A stretch of DNA of 64,000 nt from assembly GCF_037975245.1 (NCBI RefSeq), contig NC_092572.1:29919989-29983988 (forward strand), given 5' to 3'. Position 1 is the stretch's first letter, and each line of letters starts with the position of its first letter. Source of the stretch: Apostichopus japonicus (Eukaryota > Echinodermata > Holothuroidea > Aspidochirotida > Stichopodidae). Both the position numbers and the translations under genes were made by a program. The notes below the pieces were generated by a model. It saw only the letters and a program-made list of their open reading frames with translations, did not search any database and had not been told where the DNA came from. Positions 38,457 through 52,164 of this stretch are shown here, piece after piece.

Positions 38457-41400
38457 ATATATAGGTAGATATTTCAAGAAGCTGCTTGTATTCACATTGT
38501 TCCGGAATTGATAATTGTAAGGTTTCTCACTGGATTTGTAACTTTAGAGAGTGTGTTGACAGATTAATATCTGGGATGTTGCAGTTTCAAACAAGTCTCT
38601 TTTTATGATTTAATATTGAGAGCAAGTAGAAATGCTGCAATTGATGGAAGCATATGTATTTTACATATTTATACTGGGTTTCAATCAACTTCAAACTTTA
38701 ATAAACTTCAAACTATAATTAAGGACTGAACATATTTTGTGCGCAACTATATTTAGCTAGTTGCTGGTCTAATGTTAGAACTAGCACTGTAGTTAACATT
38801 TAGTAAGGTATTAGTGTAGCCTGTAGCTGTTACACGAACACAGACGAACAGTACAGAGACCTATAGTTAAATCTGTGTCAAGGATACTGCAGACAGATAT
38901 CCGGACCAAGTTGTCTGGAACCAGCATATTTATATTACTATTTGATAGAATTAAATATGCGTTGTATGTTATTGATGATGTTTTGAATAAGCAATCCAGT
39001 CTGCCTTGGCTTCCCTGTTAGTATAATCCTACCAGCCAAGGAACAGAGTCAATGTCGATGGAAATTGTCAATGTCTTTAGAGTTAGCATCCCAAGTCTTT
39101 TTCTGTAATAACTGACTATCAAATGCCTCCTTGGATGACTTGCAATAGTCCACGATAGTTATCATGAAATTCATAACATGTGTGATGAAGTTATAATGCA
39201 ACACCATGACTTTCGTAGATCAACATTACCAGTATCCACCATAGTTACGTATAGTGTCCACAACGAGGATTGGGCGGAAGGATAGGCTAGTGTTTTTCCA
39301 AATGAAATGCTGGCACATTGGTAGGCAGGTTTTTAACAGTGAAAACCCCTCGAAAAAAATGACAATGGCAGTTGAAAGATGGGCCGGGCGGGCAAAATGA
39401 CGGGCGAGCTGGCCGCCCTGTGAAACAGCAAAGCTAGGCCACTGGCTGAGTTAGAGAAGAACATTAACTTAGTTGTAGCTACATGTGTGGCATTCTTTAA
39501 TAATTGTACAGTTTTCAACATTAGCTGCTGGAAGAGAAAACTTTCACAAGTGACTTATAAATTAGTGTAATCTATCTGTGATAGAGTTCTGGTCAATCAA
39601 TTTCTTACCTGTTGCAAGGAAAGGAAGGATAGCAATTCAGAATTAGAAGTAGTTTAATTTACTGACATGCATTGTTCCACAGTACCTGCATTTCCAAATG
39701 GGGTTTGCCAGGCTTGCATAAAGTCGACAGGGGGGCGCTGTCCTATCTAGTAGAAACTTAGCAAGTTGCTGACTGCAGACTGTACAGTAATGTATAGGAT
39801 TGAGCACTAGTACACTATTTGTTGCTTGTTGGTAGTTATTGAAGATGAGATCTTTTATAACATATTTTGAAGTTTCACGTCAAATTTATCGTTTGAAGCA
39901 CCTTACCCTGCTTTTCAATATACAGCCTTTTTTTGGCAAAACTGCAAATGTGGAACCTTGGAATTAGTCAACCAGTGCATATGTAAGCCAGTTAACCCAG
40001 TGTGATCTCATGCTTACGTGTGAGAGCTTTCACAAGATCATGTTATTTTGATTACAAATTCCGCATATTAGAACCGATATGATAGCGCCTTCTATCGAAA
40101 GCCAGAGAGCCACATTGTTCAACCAAACTTTGCATTTGTATTCTTTAGTATGTGGGCTGAAAATGAAACCTGTAATAAGCCTGATCGTATTACCTTATTT
40201 TTGCTTATTTATGAGACATCAGTAATTTTGCTGTGAATTCTAAAGGGCTGAACTGATCCAAGTTTGATGTCAGTGAAGATCGAGGATAACCATTTTAGGC
40301 TTCCTTAATATCGATTGCTCCTAATAATTCGTGCTAAATTACATTGTGATAATTGTAAAAGAAAAAAGAATGATTTTGCTTATATCATACATTTACGATG
40401 GCGGTCATGCGCTACCGTATATTTCATTATGTTTTGTTGATTTCAGACAAGCGTATTTGAAATGGCCCTACTGTACGTTTGTGTGTACGAATGGGTGTAC
40501 ATATGTAAAACTAGTGTCACTTCTCTTCTTCATTTACAGTGCGTACTATTCAAGCACTTAACATTGATTGTTGGAGCCTGATGTTTAAACTGTCTTTTGT
40601 CCTTCTGCTGTTTGGTGTAAACCAGTAAAGGTAATTTTTTGATTGTTTTTTTGAATTATGGTTAGATTGTTCAGATTAAGCATCATTTTCAGAGAACTTG
40701 GGTAATACCATTTGGATATAGGGTTGACATTGCTGCAGTGGTAGCAATCTTAAGTTATGTTCATTACATATATTTGTCTTGCTACCACAGAGTTTGATCC
40801 CTGTGATATGATATATGCATACAATTAATGTAACATCAAGTGTTTTATCTCATTGAGCTTATCCTATAATGTTGAAAGAGCCCTAAGTAGGAGAAAAGTA
40901 GGCAAAATCCACTGATTCGTCACGTACCCGGCCTATACCATACCCCTTTGAACGTGAGTAGTTACCAGTTATCAGCAGAATGTGTTGCCCCGTTACTTGT
41001 ACGGTTTGCTGTATGTCTGGCTTGCCTGTCTGGTGACCTGTAGGTCATAGTGAATACATCACACACTACACTGTAAGCTCAGTACAGCATGTGAAGTGGA
41101 TTGACTGTTGTCTGATTTTGAATGCTGGCAAGTTTTAACATTGAACTAGCAGTGAGTGCTCTCTCTCTACTGTGTAAGGTCAGTACGGCAGTGTGGAGTA
41201 ACTATGTGACTGGATCAGATCGCTCAACTGGGCACCGTTCGCTTCAGTTCTATGGGTGCTGACTTAGTCGGCGCTACAGGATTCATAAGCACCAATTTTC
41301 CTAGTGCATGAAGCATGATATTTTTCACGTTTGACGGTGAGTTTTATGGATTGTAGATCACTTTGAGGCTTTTTTGCTACTTTTGTGATTATCATGTTCA

Positions 41401-42290
41401 CGTAAAGCATGCTTTTGATGATCAAAGTTATAGTTTTGCTGTAAGTTTTGGGCTTAGCGTTGGATGCATTTGGCAGCATAATAGAATCATAGGTCAGAGA
41501 TGCTCATTTATACATTACCATAGCATAGGCGTTGGCTCTGTCTGCTGTAAGGCTTGCGCGTCTGGCCTGTGACTGCATATGTTGAAAGATGCATTTGTGC
41601 TCGCTTGTATTCGACGTTTGTGAACAGATTTTCATTGGATTTGCAAGTTTGTTTAAGATATTGTTGATCAAGTCTTTCCTGTATGAACAATGATTTTTTG
41701 TAACATTAATTGCATTTCACATTGTTCTTTGTATTATAAGTCGTGACACACCTTTGGACTCTCCTACCTGTTTCATTGTAACGTTAAAGCTTGCAGAATA
41801 AGGAAAAAAGAATAATAATGCCTGTAAGGAGTAGTTTTCTATTACCTGAGAAGCTGTGCGACATTAAAACTTGTGCCCAAATCAGTCTGCATTTTATTGT
41901 TCATGAACGTGGCATGTTGAACTGTGTGCATTGGAAAATGTGCTACCCATGGTTAGTTCCCACCAAGAATGTCACATGGTACGATTCAAAATGGCGGATC
42001 ACAAAATTGTGCATGATGTTATTTGGCGGGCTGATTTCTGTGGATGTTTACCCAGTGGTGCAGCTCAATGATCATCTATGTCACAACTTTGGTGATGGTT
42101 GCCGAAGGAAGGGTTGTAACATGATGAGGTCATGTAAGTGACATTCATGTGTTTGGTCATAGGCATGAGTTGGGTATTCAAAATAAGTGTATTGTTTGGC
42201 TTTACTGTAGAAGGCTGTTGTGCACCAGTAGTTCTACTCAAAGCAGGGTTTTCCTGCTTGTCGTGCGCAGGCGCTAATATTTAATCAGTG
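38457..42290. other. No gene recognised
   Basis: A 116-codon open frame at 41791-42141 resembles no family. No repeat recognised. Confidence 0.55.
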
Positions 42291-42312
42291 TCTGTCTGTC
42301 TGTCTGTCTGTG
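42291..42312 (+). repeat. (TCTG)n microsatellite
   Basis: Five to six TCTG units. Confidence 0.9.
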
Positions 42313-43167
42313 AAGAAGGGCTAGGCTTCAGGCCTTGTACTCGCGATACGTAGAAGTCTGCACGGTTTTTCTGTATGAACCACTCCTTTAGATCAACCAC
42401 GTTTTCGTTGGTTTCAAAGTATGTTAACATCATCGTAATTTTTCCTTCTTTGATCTTCATTTTTTTCATATTTAATTCCTTATATCTGAGGTTTGTTGCA
42501 TTTCTTGAATTACATGCTTTGCTGATTTTCATTTTCTTCCCTTTTCTCTCTTTTTGTAATAATTACATTGTTCATAATTTGCATTTTACACAACTCACCT
42601 TCCACTACTTTTCAATTTTTGCTTACAAGTTTACAGCACAATCTAATTTAAATTAATTCCTAATTCAACTATGGTTTTCTTTAGCTTTACATTTTAACCA
42701 AGAAACTTGCTCAGCTGAAACTTTTATTGATGATAAGAAGACATTCTTTATAAAACTTGTGGATAGTCATTATTTATACAGCCCCAAATAAGCTTGGGAA
42801 AGAATTTATCAAATTTTCTTTCCAAATAATCTTACAATTTGGTTATTTTATTTTTTGTTTCATTATTAACAAATAAAAGCTATACCTAATACAATTTTAG
42901 AATGTTTAATTTACATTCTAGAGAAGAGGGGATACAAACATGATTTATCTCGTTTAGTTTATTATGTAGCCTGTACATTGTAAAACCTGGGGTCTTTAAG
43001 TAGTTAACAAAGATTCATGTGTTGTAGTGCTTACTGATGTATAAATCCTCGAGCTGCACACACACATTTTCATTTTCTCTCGTCCTATCCAAGTTGTTCC
43101 TGCAATTTCTCTCCCGGCATTTACATCATGCTTAAATGATACCAGTACAGGCATTTGAACCTACAGA
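42313..43167. other. No gene recognised
   Basis: T-rich in 42420-42650; nothing else seen. Confidence 0.6.
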
Positions 43168-43330
43168 ACTGGTTACTGTCTTGGCAACAGCTCTGGTTAC
43201 TGTCATGGCAACAGCACTGGTTACTGTCGTGGCAATAGCACTGGTTACTGTCGTGGCAACAGCACTGGTTACTGTCGTGGCAACAGCACTGGTTACTGTC
43301 GTGGCAACAGCACTGGTTACTGTCGTGGCA
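43168..43330 (+). repeat. 24-bp minisatellite, about 7 copies
   Basis: Unit ACTGGTTACTGTCGTGGCAA plus CAGC. Open on both strands because 24 is divisible by 3; encoded Val-Thr-Ala or Cys-His repeats are taken as artefacts. Confidence 0.95.
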
Positions 43331-43451
43331 TGTTTTACCACAACTTTCATCTGGCTGACAGGAATGAATATGATGAAGCCAGAATCTACAGCCTAATGAA
43401 GAAGCAAACCCAATGATCATATTTGCAATATGACAGGGATAATTGTGATCC

Positions 43452-43530
43452 CCTTCCCCACCCATCCCATCCCCACCCCCATCCATCCCCTCTCCCCACC
43501 AATCCCCTTTCCCCACCAATCCCCTTCAAA
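43452..43530 (+). repeat. C-rich low-complexity tract
   Basis: CCCCACCCATCCC-type sequence, 80 bp. Confidence 0.85.
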
Positions 43531-46484
43531 CATCTAAGGAACATCTTTGTCTGGTTGGGAGATACTTTAGTTCTGAAACCATGTTGGAGGCTGCCATTTT
43601 CTTAAACGGTGATTTCAAAGTACCCCAAAACTGTTTACTTTTGCCTTTGTTTTATTTAATATTTTCACAAAAATCTAGCATAAATTTGATATTGAGTCAG
43701 TAGTGGTAAGGAACCATAGGGCAGTCTGTGTTCTGGCTTTTCAACCATGGATAGACATTGCAGATGGCTTTGCCAGGTACAATATTACTTCTTCAAAGGT
43801 AAATGGCCCAATAGTTTGGTTTGTTATATATCAGAAAAGTAAGGGTTTCAATCACTCTGATGTCTTTGTGTTAATATGCAAAACATCTTTTTGTTGCATA
43901 AGTTGTAGTTTGATGTAGTTGAAGTAGTTGAAGTTAGCTTTATTATTATAGCGTTTGACATCAGTAGCTAACGACTGCACATAGTACCTAAAGTTGACTA
44001 CAGTAAGCACTGAGCAATCCTAAAGTTATAGCATTGGTAACAAATACTTCCTTGAAAAATACTGCATTAAACATAATAGAACAGCATGCTGGAACCCAGC
44101 ATATACAACCTGAGAGAATTTTTGTATATGAAAAAGTTAGGGAAACAAGTATGGTCGATGGCATTGCTAGCTTTCCAAAATGGCAAGGAAAACATTGAGT
44201 GGGTTGACAAGATGTTCTGTGCTCCTACAAGGTTTTCCCCAGGATTTGCTTTAATCAAATATGATACTGAACAAGTGATGGTGTGAATCAGCTTGGGAAG
44301 GATTCAATTACAAATAACAGTTTGTGTCGGGTTTTTATTTTGAGATTATGACCCAATCGTGTAATATTACGGGAGGTTTGGGGGGGGGGGGGTATGGTGG
44401 AGTCAATGCAAATATGTTACATGAAATATTGATATGAGCTGTTTACCTTTAAAGATAGAATTGAAGCCTAAGTTTACTTTTGCACATCCCCAAGAAATAA
44501 GCCAACTTGGCCCAAGAGATACATACCTGTTATTCTCTATCAGTTTGGACCCCGCTGTGGACTCCTAACAACATAACCATAGTATGAGTGGGCCCCTTTT
44601 CACAACGAACATTTAGGGCGTATACTTTCAATTAATAGTTTCTGCAAGGAGCCCTACAAGTTCATATATTATCTTTCCGTCCAAAGTGTTACCACATAAG
44701 TAGCCCTTTTAACAGAGACATTAGCAGGGAATAACATATCCTGTATTGAATAGCAAAATGCTTTGTAAACTAGCAAAATGCATTGTAAAATGGCAAATTG
44801 CTATGCAAAGATGTGCCGCAGTTCGGAACACAGGAACGATAGTATTTTATAATCTGAGAAAAAGTTCAGAGCTTCAAAACTGCTACACAAAATTCATCAC
44901 TACATTATTCTCTGATTAGGGCTTATCAAATTGCTTCTTATAGTTTATGTCAATATTTTTCAGCTCTGCTGGGAACCTTGAAGTTCATCTATTATTTTTC
45001 TGTCCACAATGTTAGTAAAAGTTTCGGCCAGAACCAGCAGCTGTAAATAGAGAAGATAGTTTGACAGCACAGAGGCCTTTTAGTCCAACTCTTATAGGAA
45101 GAAACATTTTAAGACATACAGTAATGCAGGTTAAGTCCAGAGTCTGGACATTGGTTCTAACACCTGTGTATATGTTTGGTTGCTATTGTTGGAAGTATAC
45201 AGGAAATTAGCTACTGTACAACAACTCAAATGTGAGTACAGTTGCAATAAATAAACCTTTTTCTTGGTTTTATTTGTACCAAGTGATCAAACATTAGCAA
45301 TTAAGTAATGATTTTATTGGATTCTAAAACAGACATGACTCTGTCATAATGTAAGTTATATACGAATCATAAATTTTCCTCAATTTGCAATTCTGTCAAT
45401 ATGTATTATTTGTTGAATGCATTTAGATTAGGGAACAAGCAAGGGAACTGTTTTGATATCAAAAAGTATAAAAAAGTACCTTCAAAGAGCCATTTTCTGT
45501 TGATTCTCCAAACTGCTTTGTAATAATTAACTGCTTTAAAATATGCTGGTCTAAATATAGTTTGATCTCAACAGGTGTTTAATACTACTATTTGGTATTA
45601 GCATAATCTACTTAGCCTATTCACTGGTAACTTAAGCATTAGCTCCAGTGACCCTTTACCGGGTAAATGTCCATCACATCTCCTTTCAAATCTACCATTC
45701 GGAGTAAAGAGCCTTATTCTGGTTGCAATTTCCTTGATTAATAATCACACTTATTGTGACATTATTCAGCTGTGTTTTGGACTTCATCTTCTTGAAGAAG
45801 CTCTCTAAACATGTTGTATGAATGCTGCATAAGTACCTTTTGACTTTTTCTTGTGTTTTTTATAATGGTTTTGTTTTCTAACACACAAGGAGTTGGTCTT
45901 AATGCTTGGTCTTAATTTATAAACTAGTGATAAAAAATATCCCCAATATTGCTCCCATGCGATTTCCACCGTTCGTCTTTGTAGGAAAGTAAAGCATTAC
46001 ACTTCAACAGGGCAATTTATCTGATGTCTGTTAGTTATTAATTTGTAATATATACAGTAGCGCAAAGACATAAGCATCAGATATCACCCGAGCTTAGTGC
46101 AGGCAAACCTACCCGAAATTAACTTAAATATGAATATTGCCAGCTGGCTAGAAGGGTACAAAGGTAACTTACAGTACTCTGCACAAAAGCATGTTAACTG
46201 ACAGTTTGTATTGGTTCATACATTACAGCATCTACACTATATACATGGTTTCAATCCAGTATGGAACACAGAACAGATTTTGTTAAATTGAATGCAAATG
46301 GAAATAAAATTAGCACATAACAGAATAAGTATACATGGTCAAAAAAACACGGGAGATGTTTCACCCTCTATTTTGAGAACAATAAAAAATTAAATAAAGC
46401 TCTAGGTAAAATATTCAGGACAATTTCCAGATTGAAATTGGACTCGGTAGATTTTTGCAATGTAGGTTTGCCAGTTTCTGGGAT
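43531..46484. other. No gene recognised
   Basis: A G13 run at 44380-44392. Between 44755 and 44815 the word AGCAAAATGC recurs three times with small changes. Otherwise nothing seen. Confidence 0.6.
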
Positions 46485-46780
46485 ATTAAATTATTATGAT
46501 TATTTTACCAAATTTATATAGCTCTCTTTTCATGCTTAAGCATGTTCAAGAGCACTTTACAATGACAACAAAATAACAAAACCCTTAAAATATGAATATG
46601 GAAGAATAAACTTAACACATCTTAAATATTAATATAAAAATATAGATATAAAAACAAAGGAATTATTTTAAAAATAATATAGATTTACAGTGAAATTCCT
46701 AAAAAGAACAAAGTGAGTTTTAAGTAAATTTAAGTAACAAAATGACAAAATCCCTTAAAATATGAATACGAAATATAAAA
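46485..46780 (+). repeat. Diverged relative of the TATAGCGC/GCGCTTTAC repeat plus internal duplication
   Basis: TTTATATAGCTC followed by AGAGCACTTTACAATG. Downstream, ACAAAATAACAAAACCC-TTAAAATATGAATA (about 46566-46600) recurs as ACAAAATGACAAAATCCC-TTAAAATATGAATA (about 46736-46770). No gene. Confidence 0.45.
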
Positions 46781-48111
46781 TGGATACTATACTAATTTAC
46801 GTCACTAATGTTTATTTTCCATGATTACTATTTGTAGATTTGTTGTTGCATTAACTACTGTATCAGAATAGGAATTACTGCACTTAGTGTAAAGCTGCAC
46901 TGTATTTAGTTCAATAGAACATGGAGGCATAGTCTCCCAGTTAGGGTTAAAGCAGAGAATTGTTAGATTGTTTGAATGGTGGTCACAATTCAATCTAGAG
47001 AAACAGGTACTTATGTAAGTAGAGATGGAATGTTCATGGAAAAAGCTTTTCTCAATTGCTGATATATCTGGTGTCTGCATTCTTTCACTTTTTACTAGTT
47101 AAGTTACCATAGCTATAGTATATACTACTTAAACCTAGAAAAGTCTTAGTTTTGATGAAGGTTTGTTTTTAAAGGCATGCCGCCCTAGATATTCACATGT
47201 GGACAAACTGCTTCATCTCTTGAAGGAACTTTGATACTGTAGGTATGGTCATCATTTCCTGGAAATTGTGCAACCTGTCTTATGGCATCTAATAGTACTC
47301 CCAAATATAATACAATGAGTGGAACACATGCACCCTACTACATTAATGTGTTCACCTAACAGATGGTAATAAGGGAATAATTAATGGTTTCATTTCTATT
47401 CCAAAAAGTTTGTTCTCGCACTCTTTCATCAATGGTAAGTATCTATACAACAAAGATCTTCAAATTTACCTACTTTTGTCATTTTTCAATATTTCACAAG
47501 TTTGGCAACTCATGCAAGTAAAACTGCATTGCATTGAATTGTAATATCAACAATGTACCAAAACCTACATGCAACTGTTTTAGGGCAAACTCTGACTAGC
47601 AGACTCTTATGTTTTGCTATGTACAAGTTATTAAACCTGGGTAAGAAATGTAGAATAACTGTTTTTTCCCTTCATTTTCTATCAAATGCTTGTTGTCACG
47701 TACACCGGAAATGGAAATTGTCTCTTTGACATGACACTTTCTTTCTCTGCAAGAAATGAACATTTGAGCATTCAGGGTATTCTCAAGCTAACTGAGCAAC
47801 CTTAATTTTGCTACGGGATGCAGAATAAATTATGCCTTGATCTACTTTCTAGTGAAAGGTTAGTTTGTTAGTGGAAAAATGCAGATCATTTAGGAAAATC
47901 AGGCAAAATCATCGGTGCACCCTGTTTGATTAATCAGATACCACCAGCAATGTTCAATAGAAAGGTATCATTTTGTACTAATATATGGAAAGTAAAGTCA
48001 TTGGCTGTAGCTTATGGCAATAAAAATGTTATGTACAGTATGTTATTGTATGCTATGAACTCAAAAAACGAAGGAGTAAACAGTCCATGTCTTCAAACTG
48101 TAATTTATATT
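46781..48111. other. No gene recognised
   Basis: Nothing recognised. Confidence 0.6.
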
Positions 48112-48358
48112 CAGGGGACATATTGAAGAGAAGCATTAAAAGGTCTGTTCTTCAGGGGGACATATTGAAGAGAAGGTCTGTTCTTCAGGGGGACATATTC
48201 AAGAGGTCTGTTCTTCAGGGGGACATATTCAAGAGAAGGTCTGTTCTTCAGGGGGGCATATTCAAGAGAAGGTCTGTTCTTCAGGGGGACATATTCAAGA
48301 GAAGGTCTGCTCTTCAGGGGGACATATTCAAGAGAAGGTCTGCTCTTCAGGAGGACAT
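48112..48358 (+). repeat. 33-bp minisatellite, about 7-8 copies
   Basis: Unit GGGGACATATTCAAGAGAAG followed by GTCTGTTCTTCAG; some units are shortened by a few bases. Open frames in both directions are repeat artefacts. Confidence 0.95.
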
Positions 48359-49342
48359 TTAAGACACTTTCTATCAGTTGGTCTGGTTTTGTTGTGGCTG
48401 GTAGTTTGATGTCAACAATCCAGCTACTAGAAAATGTGACACACCTCACAATCATGTTTGGATACATGTATATATTTCAAGTTAGGTCTTACTTTGCATT
48501 GTGCATTGGGTCATCAGTTATGATACCATGTTCAGTCAATATAAAGTCTACTGCAGTTGAATTAAAATAGTGTTAACTATAATCTTTGTAGGTTCGTCCC
48601 TTAAATTAAGGTGCAGTATTTGCACATGTACTGTTGAAGAAATGTAATGTGCTTTGGTATGATTTGACTGAGCTAATCGTAATTCATATTGCTTTTACTT
48701 CCTATAAAACCCTCCATTCCCTCTCAGTCTAGTGGTGAGCGTTACCTTTTATAAGAAAGCAGTTTTTGTACACAGGAACCATGTAGTAGTTTAGAGACTA
48801 CATTCACAGCCTTCAAAATAAGTCCACAATTTCTAACACTGCATAATTCCCTACAGGATAAATCTATAAACTGAATCAGTAATATATAGGCCTCTGGTCT
48901 GTGTTAAATGTTGTAAGGACTCAGTTCAAAATGATACACAAAACGTGCTTAGAATTAATTAGAATCTATGTATTTCTATTGGCTCTTATTTGTTAACATT
49001 GGCAGTCATTCTGTTTGTCATTGTCCTAATGCATATATCACATAGAACTGGCACACAGTAACTATGTGAGTCGACCTGTGGTGAAAAAACCATGATTTCC
49101 TGTTATGTTCTATGATTTTCCACCTGTCATGGAAATGTGATTACGGAAATAGCCACCCTGTCACATACAATAACTCAGGTAGAAAGATTTGTTTAACAGA
49201 TGAAAAGAGAATATTATCAGCCACTCGTTAAAACACCTGGTTGAATGTGATTACTACACCAATCCTGCATTCCCGGCCAGATTCAATCCATTTTCACTTG
49301 TTTGTCTTATTAAACAGTGAATTATTTTGTATGAACCACACC
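48359..49342. other. No gene recognised
   Basis: Nothing recognised. Confidence 0.6.
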
Positions 49343-49548
49343 AGCCACACCCTAAATCAACAGAGGGTGCACCTTGTATGGCAATGGGGATCTGTAGCCA
49401 CACCCAAAATCAACAGAGGGTGCAGCCCCTATAACCTTGTATGGCAATTGGGATATGTAGCCACACCCTACATCAACAGAGGGTGCAGCCCCTTTAACCT
49501 TGTATGGCAATGGGGATCTTCAGCCACACCCTCAATCAACAGAGGGTC
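49343..49548 (+). repeat. 63-bp minisatellite, about 3.3 copies
   Basis: Unit starts AGCCACACCCTAAATCAACA, then GAGGGTGCAGCCCC, ACCTTGTATGGCAATGGGGA. The first copy is 10 bp shorter. Confidence 0.95.
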
Positions 49549-52017
49549 CTGTCATATCGGTCCTTTCTAGTTCCACGAAACTTGACAAGTTCTGCAGTCT
49601 CTGAATCACTGCTAAATTCCAAAGTTGAGGAATCTGACAGACAGTTCCTTTCTACCATCACATTCCTTATTTCACACATAGTAAGACATATTCCAGCTAA
49701 TTTGGTTTTTAACACTCATTACTAGCACATTTTAGAAACCAGATGTTGTCCACTATTCGTTTGGCAACTTTACACTCATCTGGTCGTTAAGCAGTTAGAG
49801 AAGACGAGATCCTTTGAAACATTTTCACAACAAGCACATACAAGCCCCCTACAAAACATTTGTAGATCTGTAAATAGTTTATAAAGATCACATTCATTAG
49901 TACCCAGAGTCTGTTTGGACCGATATGGCAGCACCCTCCGCAGAAGAGCTGAAGATCCCTGTTAGGCTAGATCTGTGTATGTTGTGCCAGTACTGTGAAC
50001 CTAACATGGACAGTAATCATACTTTAAACTGTCTCTCCCAATGTTACACATCAGTGCTCAAACTCATTGATGATGAAAAAGGGTGATGTTACAAGCACAA
50101 ACCAGCAGTTTATATATGTTCTTAACTTAGGTGCATTAGACAGTCACTTCTTTTAACAACCAAGTAATAATTTTACAAATTGGAATTTGTCAAATGTGTG
50201 GTAAATTTTTAACTATAATGTAATATCATGTCATGCCTTCCATATTTTGACATTTGTTGCAGACAAAGGTGAAATAGAGATTAGACATTTCGATGCTCCT
50301 CATATAATTTGCCAAACTATCCCATTACGTACCCGGGAAAATATGTCAGGAGCGTTTTTTTTTTAATGGGTAGCAGCTTGAGTCCAGCCGATCAACCAAT
50401 ATCGAACACATTTTTCTTTTCATTGGAAAGCATAGATACCTGCAAAGATGTAACAAATTTACTTCTTTCCTACATTATGTGAAATTTAGGATCTTGACTA
50501 GTCAAGCTTAGTAAACTAAAAACTGTCCAAATCCAACATAAACAATGTCTTAAGACAAACTCTGCTAGCACTCTGTTTATTGTTTTCACAAGAAAGAAAA
50601 GTAAACATAAATAAACTAAAAACAAAATAATAATTGCAACCCTGTTTGTTGCATGATACTTCTGAGCATCATAGAGAAAATATGCTGAAATACATTATTA
50701 ATTGTGAAATGCCCCATCTATTCCTGCTCTCCCTCAATCAGTTAAACTCAGTTCTTTCCACAGAACAGCCAAGTGGATCCAGGACCACATTGTGAAGAGT
50801 ACCGGCCTTGGGTCTTGTCAATCTTTAAAGATTTTTGGCAGCTAAGAGAATAAATCCGTAAGTTTCAGATTGCCCTCTTGGAAAGTCTTACAACTTGCAG
50901 GAAGTGTACCCAATCACCTCTCATTTGATGCTACAGTTGTTGAATATGCATTAGGATAATTTCCAGCTTGCACTTGATAAATGTTTGGTGATATAAATAG
51001 TTTACGTGAATATGCATGGCTTTATACATGTCACCTTTCATCATTATCATTTCTGTTTTAATCCTTAAATTCACGACAGCCTGTTTCTCAATGTGTCCTT
51101 ACATATAGCTGTATGATATTTCCAAATAATTAATTGTTCTGGTAATCCAAAGTTAGAAGGTTGGCTGGTATATTGACAGTTTGTGTGACTTTATGGTATG
51201 TACAAATATAAACTGCATACTTTACTGAATAAAGGTTGAGAGACTCAATAAACACTCACAGAAACTTTAATAAAGTCTCAAAGTGTGTTTGTTGATGAAG
51301 TTTGGAAAACAAACTTCCAAAGCAGATTCAATATTTCTTATTCTAAATGCACTCTGACCAGGTGGGTTTAATGGATAAAAATTGTTCCTTCTTCAAAGAA
51401 GTTAAAACTGTGTCACTAAATTGGAGAACCTTGAACGATTTGAAGTAAATTGATTTGAGTAGGGTAGCCTATACAGTATAGTGTGAAGTTCAAGTTTATT
51501 ATTACATCTGGTAAAATGGTTGTCATTGTTATGCTTATAAATGCCTTTGTCATATTTTATACAATCAGGCTGTTTGTTATCATACATATATGATCTGTGT
51601 CAGCTGCACCAAGTCTTCGTAAGGTACTACATGAGATCCCATGCTCTGTGTTACATATGAAATATAAACCTGGATCAGTCCTAGCTATTTGAACCTTCAT
51701 TGTGATAGACTAGGATCAAGCCAGGATCAGCGGTGACCTTTTACCTCCGATGGTGTTTGTTTTACGCTAAGTTGGCACAACAGTAGTACAGTAGGAATAA
51801 ATAGCAGCGCTGCACATTACACAGCTATTGATGTTGCAATATGGTGTTCTGTGATGATAAGGGCCGGGTCTGATACCAACCATGAGATCTAAAGTAGACT
51901 CACTGGGGTTCAATATCAATTATTGAAGAACACTGAGTGCAGATGCATCCTTTCACTACATTTGCTTTAGTTGGCAAGGTTTAAGGACATTTCTGTTACC
52001 GATTCTATATTTAAGAA
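49549..52017. other. No gene recognised
   Basis: Nothing recognised. Confidence 0.6.
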
Positions 52018-52164
52018 CTCCCCCTTCCCCCTTCTCCATCCTACCACTCCCCCTTCTCCATCCTACTTCTCCATCCTACCACCTCCCTTTCCCAGCACCT
52101 CCTCCAACCTACCACTCCCCCTTCCTACCACTCCCCCTTCTCCAATCTACTTCCCCCTTCCCAC
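52018..52164 (+). repeat. Pyrimidine-rich low-complexity tract
   Basis: Repeated CTCCCCCTTCTCCATCCTAC words, imperfect. Confidence 0.85.

Noticed and set aside
41791-42141. 116-codon open frame
   Set aside because: Resembles no family, has no splice or repeat context, and is within chance length for this AT-rich DNA.
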